Shown piece by piece: positions 8,769 to 18,386 of a DNA stretch of 64,000 nt; the first letter of the stretch is position 1; each line of letters begins with the position of its first letter. The notes beneath the pieces are model-generated. The model worked only from the letters and a program-made list of their open reading frames with translations. It did not search any database and was not told the DNA's origin. The DNA lies in contig CAIOFO010000010.1 of assembly GCA_903857685.1 (NCBI GenBank), forward strand, positions 1 through 64,000, in the 5' to 3' direction. A program made the position numbers and the translations under genes. This stretch comes from an uncultured Alphaproteobacteria bacterium. Its GTDB lineage: Bacteria > Pseudomonadota > Alphaproteobacteria > Micropepsales > Micropepsaceae.

Positions 8769-11714
8769 ATGAATAATTCCAACCAGACCTTGCGTTCAAA
8801 AAGATTCTCAACCCGTTTCCTGCAGGGATCTGCCGTTATCGGGCTTGCCGCCATGTGGGCGACCGCGGCGTTGGCCCAGACCACCGTCGCTGACAACCAA
8901 ATCGAAAGCGTGGTGGTCACGGGCACCGCCATTCGCGGCATCGCCGCGCCGGTCGGCGACAGCGTCATCACCGTCGATCGCGACAGCATTGAAGCCACGG
9001 CCTCCATGACGGTCCAGCAGCTTCTGAGTTCGGTGCCTTCGGTCACCGGCTTCGGCAATTCGGGGCAGGGCTCCTTCGGCAGCGCCGACGGGTCGGGCAC
9101 TTCAGCGCCGACTATTCACAGCCTTGGCGCCAGCGCGTCAAACAGCACCCTGATTTTAGTGGATGACCACCGCATTCCGCTCAGCGGCCTGGCGCACTCC
9201 CTCGCCGACCCCAGCACCATTCCCACCATTGCCCTGCAGCGCGTCGAAGTCCTGCCGGACGGCGCTTCGTCGATTTACGGCAGCGACGCGGTCGCCGGCG
9301 TGCTCAACTTTATCACCCGCAAGAATTATCAGGGCGCGGAAACCGACATCGAGTATGGCAGCGGCCTCGAATACCACCAGTTTTCCGTAAGCCAGATTAT
9401 CGGCACATCGTGGGACCATGGATCGGTCATGGCGGCGTACAGCTATGCCTCCAACAGCCAGCTTGCCGGCAATTCCCGCTATTTCGTCAACGACAACCAG
9501 ACCTTCCGCGGTCTTTCGAACCTGGGCAACTTCTTCACCTATCCGGCTTCAGTCGCGGCGACCAGCACGGGCACGATCTATCCTTCTCCCTACAGTGCGG
9601 CGACCGGTGTGCCGAACGCCACAACCAGTGCATTCGCCGGACAGACCCGCTATGCGGCATTGCTCCCGTCGGAAAACCGCAACACGGCATTTGTCTCCAT
9701 TCATGAAAACCTGAACGACTGGCTTACCCTGTCATCGGACCTGAACTGGTCCAATCGCATCGACGACCAGGTCGTCTCGCGCGGCACCGTCACGGCGACC
9801 GTGTTCGGCCCGGGCAGCGGCAAGAACGGCCAGATCAATCCCTTTTATGTCGCGGTCCCCGGTTCCGCCACCGGCACCGAGACGGTGCGGGTGGATTTCA
9901 ATCCGCTGCTCGGCACCGGCGCAAACACAAAGTTCGGCACGCAGGTTCAATCAGCCACGGCCGATTTGGATGCCAAGCTCGGCGGCGACTGGATTGCTTC
10001 GATCGACACGGTATTCGGCAGCACCGCCAGCTTTACCCGTTCCCTGGGTATCGTATGCGCATCGTGCGTCTATGAAGCCCTGAACGGCACCACCAACTCC
10101 AGCGGCAGCCTGACCACCAGTTCCACCCCTGTGGTGCTGGGCACGACGAACCTCACGACGCGGTCGCCGCTTACCATCGCCAACGCCCTCAACGTCTGGG
10201 GCACGGCCGGTTCGGCGCTTGCCTCCGGCGCCGTCACGAGCGCCGCTGTTCTGGCGCAGCTGACGGACAACAACAATCTGCAGCAGACATCGCAGAACAT
10301 GAATGACGTCAATATCAAGGCGGGCGGCACGGTGTTCAATGACGGCGCCGGTGACGTGAAGACGTCGTTCGGCGTCGAGTATCGCAATTACGGCATTACC
10401 CAATTCAATATTGCCAACGGGTCGTCCGGTCCGTCCTCCACCAATTCGACCATCTTCGAGGCAAAGTTCGGCCGTTCCCTCTATGCCGTCTATGCCGAGG
10501 TCCTGGTGCCGGTGATCAGTCCGGATGCGGGCGTGCCGCTGGTCCAGTCCCTCGATTTGGACGTTTCGGGCCGCTACGATCACTACAACGATGTCGGCGG
10601 CACCCAGAATCCCAAGGTTGGCGTCAACTGGGATATCGTGGACGGCCTGAAGGGGCGTGCATCCTACGGCAGTTCGTTCGTTGCCCCCGCGCTGACCAGC
10701 ACCGGCGGCATCGCCGGCCTGACCACTGAATCCGCCATCACCTACGGCACCGGTACCGGCGGACCGGCGACGGTTCCGGCGGGCTATGTCAATAGCGGCG
10801 GCGGCAATTCCACCGAAGTTGCCGGCTTCTGCGCGGCGGGTTGCACCATCGGCAACTCGACCAACCAGGGTGTCACTGTTTCGGGGCCCGGCGGCAGAAC
10901 CGTCAAGCCGGAAACTGCTGTCACCTATTCGGCCGGCTTCGACATCAACGCCGGAAAATTCTGGAAGGTATTGGACGGCCTGTCGGCCAATGTGACGTAT
11001 TGGCAGGCCAAGTATGTGGGCGCCATCACCTCACCGGTCATGACCCTGGATACCCAGATCACGGCGCTGAACAAAAACCTGATCATCAATCCGTCGGACG
11101 CCCAGATTGCTGCTGCATATGCCAGTGGCGTACGCGTCAGCGCGGTGCCCTCGGGTCCGATCACCTTCCTGCAATATTATACCCAGCAGAACGCCTTCAA
11201 CCTCTGGGCGAACGGCATCGACTTTGCGGTCAATTACGGTTTCACCCCTTATGAAAATTGGGGCGATTTCGACGTTTCGGTGGATGGCAGCCAGAAGCTG
11301 CGCTTCGACCAGCAGGGCGGTGGCTTCGGCGGCGCGATTGTCAGCAACCTCAACAAGAACGCCAACACAACCTTCAGCTCGCTGGCCTTTACGGGACGCG
11401 CCAGCCTTGGCTGGCATCTGGATCCGTTCACGGCATCCATCGCCTTGAATTATGCCGAGTCCTACTACCAGCCGACCACCACGACACCCTTCACCGGCTA
11501 CTACAAGGTGCCGGCCAATCTCAACGTTGATGTGAATGTGGCGGCCAATCTGCCCAGCGACCTTCCTTACCTTTCGGGCACGCAGATCTACGTCTCCAGC
11601 AAGAATGTCTTCAATGAGTCTCCGCCGCCTTACAATGTCGCGGCGGGCTATGACACTTCCGACGCAAGTCCGCTGGGACGTTTGGTGATGTTCGGCCTTC
11701 GCAAGAAGTGGTGA
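8769..11714 (+). CDS. TonB-dependent receptor
   Basis: Signal peptide, plug domain (IESVVVTGTAIRGIAAPVGDSVITVDRD; RVEVLPDGASSIYGSDAVAGVLNFITRKNYQGAE), beta-barrel ending in LGRLVMFGLRKKW. Confidence 0.93.
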   Translation: MNNSNQTLRSKRFSTRFLQGSAVIGLAAMWATAALAQTTVADNQIESVVVTGTAIRGIAAPVGDSVITVDRDSIEATASMTVQQLLSSVPSVTGFGNSGQGSFGSADGSGTSAPTIHSLGASASNSTLILVDDHRIPLSGLAHSLADPSTIPTIALQRVEVLPDGASSIYGSDAVAGVLNFITRKNYQGAETDIEYGSGLEYHQFSVSQIIGTSWDHGSVMAAYSYASNSQLAGNSRYFVNDNQTFRGLSNLGNFFTYPASVAATSTGTIYPSPYSAATGVPNATTSAFAGQTRYAALLPSENRNTAFVSIHENLNDWLTLSSDLNWSNRIDDQVVSRGTVTATVFGPGSGKNGQINPFYVAVPGSATGTETVRVDFNPLLGTGANTKFGTQVQSATADLDAKLGGDWIASIDTVFGSTASFTRSLGIVCASCVYEALNGTTNSSGSLTTSSTPVVLGTTNLTTRSPLTIANALNVWGTAGSALASGAVTSAAVLAQLTDNNNLQQTSQNMNDVNIKAGGTVFNDGAGDVKTSFGVEYRNYGITQFNIANGSSGPSSTNSTIFEAKFGRSLYAVYAEVLVPVISPDAGVPLVQSLDLDVSGRYDHYNDVGGTQNPKVGVNWDIVDGLKGRASYGSSFVAPALTSTGGIAGLTTESAITYGTGTGGPATVPAGYVNSGGGNSTEVAGFCAAGCTIGNSTNQGVTVSGPGGRTVKPETAVTYSAGFDINAGKFWKVLDGLSANVTYWQAKYVGAITSPVMTLDTQITALNKNLIINPSDAQIAAAYASGVRVSAVPSGPITFLQYYTQQNAFNLWANGIDFAVNYGFTPYENWGDFDVSVDGSQKLRFDQQGGGFGGAIVSNLNKNANTTFSSLAFTGRASLGWHLDPFTASIALNYAESYYQPTTTTPFTGYYKVPANLNVDVNVAANLPSDLPYLSGTQIYVSSKNVFNESPPPYNVAAGYDTSDASPLGRLVMFGLRKKW

Positions 11715-11807
11715 AAACATAAGCGCCCGTTACAGGGCGGCGATTCGAATACTGGCCGCGCCGCCGCGGCTGACATGTCCCTGACCCCCTATGGGGAGTT
11801 ACCTGAA

Positions 11808-11838
11808 GCGCCGTGCGAGATTCGCACGGCGCTTTTTT
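11808..11838 (+). terminator. Rho-independent terminator after the TonB receptor gene
   Basis: GCGCCGTGCGA-GAT-TCGCACGGCGC perfect 11-bp stem followed by TTTTTT. Confidence 0.8.
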
Positions 11839-11916
11839 TGGATTTTTAGTTCGGTAGCGACCCAAAAACACTTGACTGATGGATCGTCAGCAGACTCAAT
11901 CGTGAGAGAGGAGGGC

Positions 11917-12564
11917 ATGGTGGCAAAGCGGGTTCCAAAGCGCACGTCCCGGGCGAAAGACCCGGAACGGACCAAAAGCAACATCATTGATGTGGCGACA
12001 GCCGAATTCGCAGAACGCGGATTGTCTGGCGCGCGTGTGGACCGCATCGCCGAGCGGACTCAGACCAGCAAGAGAATGTTGTACTACTATTTTGGAGACA
12101 AAGAGGGCCTCTATCGCGCCGTACTGCTTTCCTATTATGAGCGACTTCGGTCATCCGAGACCGCCCTGGATCTCACGCATCAGGCGCCGTTGGCAGCTCT
12201 GAGGGCGCTTGTCGAATTCACCTTCGACTATCATATGAAGCATGCGTCCATTGTGCGCCTTGTCATGGTGGAAAACATTCACAAGGGCCGGCATGTCGCC
12301 AAGCTGCCATCGGTGACACCCATCAATTCCACAATTCTGGATTCGATGGCCGACATCATCCGGCGCGGGGCTGAGCAAGGGGTGTTGCGTGCTGAATTGA
12401 ACGCGTTCGATCTTTACACAACCATAGCGGCGCTGTGCTTTTTCAATGTTTCGAACCGCTATACGTTTCGGGCGATATTCCGCCACGACATGGGCGATTC
12501 CAAGGAAGCCGCCAAGCGCCGAATCTCAATATGGGATGTCGTGCATCGCTATGTCAGGACCTGA
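11917..12564 (+). CDS. TetR/AcrR family transcriptional regulator
   Basis: N-terminal HTH: IIDVATAEFAERGLSGARVDRIAERTQTSKRMLYYYFGDKEGLYRAVL. Confidence 0.9.
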   Translation: MVAKRVPKRTSRAKDPERTKSNIIDVATAEFAERGLSGARVDRIAERTQTSKRMLYYYFGDKEGLYRAVLLSYYERLRSSETALDLTHQAPLAALRALVEFTFDYHMKHASIVRLVMVENIHKGRHVAKLPSVTPINSTILDSMADIIRRGAEQGVLRAELNAFDLYTTIAALCFFNVSNRYTFRAIFRHDMGDSKEAAKRRISIWDVVHRYVRT

Positions 12565-12579
12565 CGGCAGGGCAGGGGA

Positions 12580-13587
12580 TTACCGGCAGAAAGGTTCGGC
12601 GCCCATCGCCGATTTGATTCCGCCCACGATCAGTTTCTGGAATTCCGTTGCACCGGCGAATTCGCTGTCACTGGCCGCGAAATCGCCCGCATCGTGTCCC
12701 AGCGTCGTAAGCCAGGCCTTGCCGCCGTCATAATATTGGCACCAGGCCACCGGATGAAAATCGCCATGGCCAGGATCGCGGCCGACGACCGATTGCGCGG
12801 GAGGGATGAACCCAGCCGGCGGGACCCCGCGCGACAGCCGCGGTTCCTGCTCGGGGCTGACCGGTTTCCAGGATTTTTCGTCCACGGTGGCGAGGAAGCG
12901 GACATGGGTCGGGAAGGGGATCAAGTTGTACCATTCATCCGTGAAGCCCCAGCGTGCCGGCTGACCCAGCGTGGAGGCATCCTTGGCATCCTGGATCACA
13001 ACGTCGCCGCTGCGCTCCGGGCCGTGATCGTAATAATTGGCCCCGCCTAACAACCCTTCATAATAGGGCCAATTGTAGAGGGTGCCGAAGGCATTGTGGA
13101 TGCCAACAAAGCCGCCGCCCGCGCGCATATATTGCCGAAGCGCCGTCTTGGCATCGTCATCCAGCGCATCGCGCGATGTGGAAAAGAAGATGACAGCATT
13201 ATAGGCGTTCAACCGCGAAAGCACTTTTACGTCTTCCGTATAGTCCAGTTGGATGCCGTTCGCGGTCATCAGTTTCTGCATTTCGCGCTGGACAACATTA
13301 TCGCTGTTCAAAGGGGGATTGAGGCCGGCCGCCAGGGCCGTACCCAGGTCGGCATGGCGCGGTCCGGCAGTATGGGTGAACAGCAACACCCGGTATTGGG
13401 TGGGTTTGGGGCGCGGCCAGTCATGGAAGCATTTGGGATCCGTACCGCGGCAAACGCCGTAATCCATGTCTCCCAGATTCTGATTGAGAGGGCCGCCGGG
13501 GACACTTTGGGCGAATGCGCCAGAGTTGGGCGCGACAAGCGCCGAGAGCAGCAATGCTGCAGATATCACCCTGATTGGCCTGTTCAT
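12580..13587 (-). CDS. ThuA-domain (trehalose-utilisation-like) secreted protein
   Basis: Signal peptide; YRVLLFTHTAGPRHADLG, YNAVIFFSTSRDALDDDAKTALRQYMRAGGGFVGIHNAFGTLYNWPYYEGLLGGA, PVAWCQYYDGGKAWLTTLGHD. Confidence 0.88.
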   Translation of the reverse strand: MNRPIRVISAALLLSALVAPNSGAFAQSVPGGPLNQNLGDMDYGVCRGTDPKCFHDWPRPKPTQYRVLLFTHTAGPRHADLGTALAAGLNPPLNSDNVVQREMQKLMTANGIQLDYTEDVKVLSRLNAYNAVIFFSTSRDALDDDAKTALRQYMRAGGGFVGIHNAFGTLYNWPYYEGLLGGANYYDHGPERSGDVVIQDAKDASTLGQPARWGFTDEWYNLIPFPTHVRFLATVDEKSWKPVSPEQEPRLSRGVPPAGFIPPAQSVVGRDPGHGDFHPVAWCQYYDGGKAWLTTLGHDAGDFAASDSEFAGATEFQKLIVGGIKSAMGAEPFCR

Positions 13588-13660
13588 TTGAACCTCCCCG
13601 ATGCTTGGTTTTTGAGCCACAATATAGTCATTTTGACAGGGCTTTTGGCCCTTTGAAAGA

Positions 13661-13690
13661 TTGACACTAACTAGTTAGTACGGTGTATTT
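13661..13690. promoter_or_regulatory. Operator-like dyad, copy 4, with perfect 14-bp palindrome ACTAACTAGTTAGT overlapping a TTGACA -35-like hexamer
   Basis: Perfect palindrome at 13666-13679 in the divergent ThuA(-)/MFS(+) intergenic region; extends to GTAC on the right. Confidence 0.7.
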
Positions 13691-13868
13691 TACCTCAATA
13701 AACAGGGCTTTGGTGCAAAAAACCAGCCCCAGGAAACGTCTTGTTTTTCACATCCGCGGGGGGCCCGTTCCGCCCAGCCTTGCTGCCCCTGGCAGCGCAG
13801 ATGATGATCGAAAAAATGCGCGGTGCAAAACGCGGTTTCGTAACGATGGTTTGAAGGGGGATGTCGCG

Positions 13869-15176
13869 ATGAACGGGGAGAATTCTGTAGCCTTGAAGGC
13901 CGGCGGCCGCAGCCACACGCGGCTGATCATTTTGGCACTCGTCACTGTCGCAACCCTCATCAACTATCTGGACCGCACCGTCATGGGGATCGCTGGCCCC
14001 CTGATTGCCCACGACCTTGCCATAGGTCCGGCGGTTATGGGCCTGGTGTTTTCCGCCTTTTCCTGGAGCTATGCCCTGGCGCAGATCCCCGGCGGGGTTT
14101 TTCTGGACCGTTTCGGCACGCGCACAACCTATTCGCTTTCACTGCTGCTGTGGTCCTGCGTCACGGCATTGCTGGGCTTCGCGTCGGTTGTGGGCTGGCT
14201 CATCGGATGCCTGTTGGGTCTTGGCGTGTTTGAGGCGCCCTGCTATCCCGCTAACAGCCGTATCCTGAGCATCTGGTTTCCCCAGCAGGAACGCGCCAGC
14301 GCCACGGGGGTTTACTCCGTCGGCCAATATGCCGGCCTGGCGCTTTTCAGCCCGGTTCTGTTCTGGATCACGGGAAATTTCGGCTGGCGCGCGCTGTTCT
14401 TCTGCGTGGGGGCGGTGGGTATTCTGTTCAGCGCCATCATGTATCTGGCCTATCGCGATCCCGACAAAAGCCGGCTGGTCAATCAGGCCGAGCTCGATCA
14501 CATCGCTGCGGGGGGCGGCCTGGGCCAAAAAGGCGCGCGCATGAATTTTTCCTGGCGCAATGTCCGCCAGCTGCTGCGACACAGACAGATCGTGGGCGCA
14601 TCCCTGGGCCAATTCTGCAGCAATTCCACCCTGGTGTTCTTCCTCACCTGGTTTCCGACCTATTTGGCAACCGAGCGGCACATGAGCTGGATCAAGTCCG
14701 GATTTTCCGCGGTCCTTCCCTATTTGGCGGCGTCCATCGGGGTTTTGATGGGCGGAATTTTTTCGGATTTCCTCCTGCGCCGTACCGGCTCTGCCAACAT
14801 TGCGCGCAAAATACCGATCGTCACCGGCCTTCTGATGGCGTCGACCATCGTTAGCGCCAATTACATCTCGGACAATGCCGTGGTCATTGCAGTGATGTCG
14901 TTTGCCTTTTTCGGCCAGGGCATGTGCAATCTGGGATGGACCGTGATCGCCGACATCGCGCCCAAGAAACTGATGGGACTGACCGGCGGGTTGTTCAATT
15001 TCTGCGCCAACCTGGCGGGAATTTGCACGCCGCTGGTGGTCGGTTTTCTGGTGAGCGCCACCGGATCCTTCTTTGGCGGATTGGCCTATATCGCCACCTT
15101 GGCGCTTCTGGGAGTGGTTTGTTATGTCGTAATTCTGGGCGATATTCACCGGCTGGATATTGAACTACCCGATTGA
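13869..15176 (+). CDS. MFS transporter, ACS/organic-acid (hexuronate/glucarate-like) type
   Basis: Multiple TM segments; INYLDRTVMGIAGPLIAHDL, GGVFLDRFGTR, PCYPANSRILSIWFPQQERASATG. Confidence 0.85.
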   Translation: MNGENSVALKAGGRSHTRLIILALVTVATLINYLDRTVMGIAGPLIAHDLAIGPAVMGLVFSAFSWSYALAQIPGGVFLDRFGTRTTYSLSLLLWSCVTALLGFASVVGWLIGCLLGLGVFEAPCYPANSRILSIWFPQQERASATGVYSVGQYAGLALFSPVLFWITGNFGWRALFFCVGAVGILFSAIMYLAYRDPDKSRLVNQAELDHIAAGGGLGQKGARMNFSWRNVRQLLRHRQIVGASLGQFCSNSTLVFFLTWFPTYLATERHMSWIKSGFSAVLPYLAASIGVLMGGIFSDFLLRRTGSANIARKIPIVTGLLMASTIVSANYISDNAVVIAVMSFAFFGQGMCNLGWTVIADIAPKKLMGLTGGLFNFCANLAGICTPLVVGFLVSATGSFFGGLAYIATLALLGVVCYVVILGDIHRLDIELPD

Positions 15177-15282
15177 CCGACGGCCCCGGCCGACTGCTCC
15201 GTAAGTAACTGATATATATACATAATTACACAAACCAGCGCGCCCTGCCTTCGGCAAAAAACGTTGTGGCTTTGGTGCATTC

Positions 15283-15305
15283 GCTAATATACTAGTTAGT
15301 ACATT
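15283..15305. promoter_or_regulatory. Operator-like dyad, copy 5 (AATATACTAGTTAGTACATT)
   Basis: Aligns with copies 1-4; upstream of the acylating aldehyde dehydrogenase operon. Confidence 0.6.
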
Positions 15306-15477
15306 CTGCCGAGAGCAGAAGGTCGCTTCATCGGGCAGGGGAAGAGAAGGAACAGCATGGCGCACGCCCCGAAACGCCATGCTTCTCACCGGCCCGGCTG
15401 CCACGCGCGCCCGATCGCACGCGGCCGACGGAACCGGACTGCCGCAATCTAATCAGGACATTTCGCAGGAGTTGGTT

Positions 15478-16887
15478 ATGGCGCCCCGAACAATCACCGA
15501 CGAGGAAAAACAGATCGTCAAGGATCTGGTGGCGCGTGCGCGCATCGCGATGAAGCAGATTGCCGATTACGACCAGGCCAAGGTTGACCGGTTGATTCAG
15601 GCGGTGTGCTGGGCGCTCTCAAATGAAAAAACCTTCACCCGGCTCTCCAACATGGGGGTCGACGAAAGCGGCTTGGGCGACCGCGCCGGGCGTCCCAACA
15701 AGCGTTTCAAGCTGCACGGCATCCTGCGCGATGCGCTACGCGCCAAGTCGATGGGCATTGTGGAAGAAGACCATGCCAAGGGAATCGTCAAATATGCCAA
15801 ACCGGTTGGCGTCATTGCCAGCCTGGTTCCGGTTACCAATGCCGGTCATACCGAAGTCGGCAACGGCATTTACTCCCTGAAGTGCAAGAACGCGATTATT
15901 TTCGCGCCGCATCCGGCCGGCAAGAAAACCAGCATCGAGGCGGTGCGCATCATGCGAGAGACCGTCAAGAAGCTGGGCTGTCCGGAAGACGTGTTCCAGA
16001 TCATCGAAAAACCCTCCATCCCGTTGGCGCAGGAGTTGATGGCGCAGTGCGATCTGACGATCGCCACCGGAGGCCAGCAGATGGTCCGCGCCGCCTATTC
16101 ATCGGGCAAGCCCGCCTATGGCGTGGGGGCGGGCAACGCCACCATGGTGATCGACGAGACTGCCGATATAGACATCGCCGCGAAAAATACCCGCATTTCC
16201 AAAACGTCCGACAACGGTTCGGGCTGCTCGGCCGACGGCAATCTGCTGGTGGATTCGCGCATCTTTGACCGGTTTTTGGACGCGCTGCAAAAGGAAGGCG
16301 GCTATCTGGTTACGCCCGACGAAAAGAAACTTCTGCAGAAAGCGATGTGGGACGAGGAAAATCACCGCACCGCCAATACCATCGCTCGCCCCGCAAAGGT
16401 CATTGCTGAAATTGCGGGCTTCAAGATTTCCGAAGGCAAGAGCTTCCTGATCGTGCCGGAATCCCATATCGGAAAAGAATATCTGTTCTCTTCCGAGAAA
16501 TTGTCTCCGGTGCTGTCCATCATCAAATATGAAGGCTTCGACGAAGCCCTGACGAAGGTCGAGCAGATTTACGAAGTTGGCGGCAGGGGCCATTCCTGCG
16601 GCATCTATTCCCACGATGACAACCATATTCATCGCCTGGCGTTGCTGGCGCCCGTCAGCCGCATGATGGTTCGCCAGCCCCAATCCAAAGCCAATGCCGG
16701 CGCCTGGGACAATGGCATGCCGATGACCTCGTCCATGGGTTGCGGCATCTGGGGCGGCAATATCACTAATGAGAATGTCAATGTCAGGCACTATATGCAG
16801 CTGACCTGGGTCAGCCGTCCCATCCCCGAAGATCGTCCGTCGGAACAGCAATTGTTCGGCGAATTCTACAACACTGAAACCCCTTGA
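15478..16887 (+). CDS. Acylating aldehyde dehydrogenase-like (acetaldehyde/sulfoacetaldehyde dehydrogenase family)
   Basis: KPVGVIASLVPVTNAGHTEVGNGIYSLKCKNAIIFAPHPAGKKTS, putative catalytic Cys in SDNGSGCSADGNLLV; resembles EutE/SauS-type acyl-CoA reductases. Confidence 0.8.
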   Translation: MAPRTITDEEKQIVKDLVARARIAMKQIADYDQAKVDRLIQAVCWALSNEKTFTRLSNMGVDESGLGDRAGRPNKRFKLHGILRDALRAKSMGIVEEDHAKGIVKYAKPVGVIASLVPVTNAGHTEVGNGIYSLKCKNAIIFAPHPAGKKTSIEAVRIMRETVKKLGCPEDVFQIIEKPSIPLAQELMAQCDLTIATGGQQMVRAAYSSGKPAYGVGAGNATMVIDETADIDIAAKNTRISKTSDNGSGCSADGNLLVDSRIFDRFLDALQKEGGYLVTPDEKKLLQKAMWDEENHRTANTIARPAKVIAEIAGFKISEGKSFLIVPESHIGKEYLFSSEKLSPVLSIIKYEGFDEALTKVEQIYEVGGRGHSCGIYSHDDNHIHRLALLAPVSRMMVRQPQSKANAGAWDNGMPMTSSMGCGIWGGNITNENVNVRHYMQLTWVSRPIPEDRPSEQQLFGEFYNTETP

Positions 16888-16893
16888 TATCCC

Positions 16894-18378
16894 ATGGCGG
16901 AGAATTTCAAACGTTACGGCCATTATATCGGGGGCAAGGAAGTTCCTCCGGCGGACGGCGTTTATTTTCCGACAGAAGATCCCTACACCGGCAAAGCCTG
17001 GGCGGAAATCGCGCGCGGACGTGAAGCGGACGCGAATGCAGCGGTTGCCTCGGCGCACGGGGCCTTTATCGATGGTGCCTGGCCCGCCATGACAGCCACC
17101 GAGCGCGGCAAGTTGCTGCGTAAGGTGGGCGATCTGATCATCGCCAAGGCGGAGCGGCTGGCGGCTATTGAGCGCCGCGACAACGGCAAGCTTGCCGCCG
17201 AAGTCAGCAGGCAGATCCGCTACATGGCGGAATATTTCTATTATTACGCCGGCATGGCCGACAAGATCGAGGGAAAGGTCATCCCGACCGACAAGCATGG
17301 CGTATTCGCCTATACCAAGAATGAACCCAAGGGCGTGGTCGCGATCATCACCCCCTGGAATTCGCCGCTGACCCTGACAAGCTGGAAGCTGGCGCCGGCG
17401 CTGGCGGCGGGCTGCACTGCGGTGGTCAAGCCCTCCGAGTTCACGTCCGCCTCGATGGTGGAATTCGCAGCCTTGTTCAAGGAGGCCGGTTTTCCCGACG
17501 GTGTGGTCAATGTCGTCACCGGCTTCGGCGCCGAAGTCGGTGTGCCATTGGTGTCTCACCCCGATGTCGCGCATGTCGGTTTCACCGGCGGCGAGGCTGC
17601 CGGCATCGCGATCTATCAGCTTGCGGCCAAGGGTCTGAAAACCGTTACGCTGGAGCTGGGCGGCAAATCCCCCAATATCGTGTTCGACGACGCCGATCTC
17701 GACCAGGCCGTCAAAGGCGTGGTTTCGGGCATTTTTGCGGCGGCGGGTCAGACCTGCGTGGCCGGCTCGCGCCTGCTGGTGCAGGAAAACATCCATGACG
17801 AATTTGTGGCCCGGCTGGTGGCTTTTGTGAAAGACGCCAAGCTGGGCGATCCGGGCCTTGCCGAGACGCAGATCGGCCCGATCGCCACACGGCCGCAGTT
17901 CGACAAGATCATGTCCTATATCGCCATCGCCAAGGGCGAGGGCGCCTTATGCGTCCTGGGGGGAAAATCGCGGCCCGATCTGGGCGCCGGCCAGTTCGTC
18001 GAACCCACAATCTTCACCGGTGTCGACAACAAGATGCGCATTGCCCAGGAAGAAGTGTTCGGCCCTGTCCTCAGTGTCATCAAATTCAAGGATGCGGACG
18101 ACGCAATCAAGATCGGCAATGATGTGCTGTATGGCTTGGCCGCCGGCGTCTGGACCAAGAGCCTGGATCGCGCCATGAAGCTGGCTGACAAGCTGCTGGC
18201 GGGCAATATCTGGGTCAACAATTACCGCGCCACCAGCTTCACGTCGCCATTCGGCGGGTTCAAGCGATCGGGCGTTGGCCGGGAATCCGGCACCAATGCG
18301 ATGGACGAATTCTTCGAAGTCAAATGCGTCTGGATCTCGACTGATCTGGACGTCCCCAACCCCTTTATCCGGCGCTAG
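16894..18378 (+). CDS. NAD(P)-dependent aldehyde dehydrogenase
   Basis: ITPWNSPLTLTSWKLAPALAAGCTAVVKPSEFT, VTLELGGKSPNIVFDDAD, AAGQTCVAGSRLLVQ. Confidence 0.92.
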   Translation: MAENFKRYGHYIGGKEVPPADGVYFPTEDPYTGKAWAEIARGREADANAAVASAHGAFIDGAWPAMTATERGKLLRKVGDLIIAKAERLAAIERRDNGKLAAEVSRQIRYMAEYFYYYAGMADKIEGKVIPTDKHGVFAYTKNEPKGVVAIITPWNSPLTLTSWKLAPALAAGCTAVVKPSEFTSASMVEFAALFKEAGFPDGVVNVVTGFGAEVGVPLVSHPDVAHVGFTGGEAAGIAIYQLAAKGLKTVTLELGGKSPNIVFDDADLDQAVKGVVSGIFAAAGQTCVAGSRLLVQENIHDEFVARLVAFVKDAKLGDPGLAETQIGPIATRPQFDKIMSYIAIAKGEGALCVLGGKSRPDLGAGQFVEPTIFTGVDNKMRIAQEEVFGPVLSVIKFKDADDAIKIGNDVLYGLAAGVWTKSLDRAMKLADKLLAGNIWVNNYRATSFTSPFGGFKRSGVGRESGTNAMDEFFEVKCVWISTDLDVPNPFIRR

Positions 18379-18386
18379 GAGGAACG

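Noticed and set aside
11874-11895. CTGATGGATCGTCAG imperfect dyad before the TetR gene as a sixth copy of the shared operator
   Set aside because: It lacks the ACTA-N4-GTAC core. It may be a separate autoregulatory site, but the symmetry is weak.
15478-16887. Calling the acylating aldehyde dehydrogenase specifically SauS (sulfoacetaldehyde dehydrogenase)
   Set aside because: Resemblance is to the family; no SauT-type ligase or sulfonate genes are present here, so substrate specificity cannot be supported.
16099-17796. 565-aa minus-strand ORF antisense to the two aldehyde dehydrogenase genes
   Set aside because: Typical high-GC shadow ORF; composition is non-protein-like and the opposite strand encodes clear conserved enzymes.
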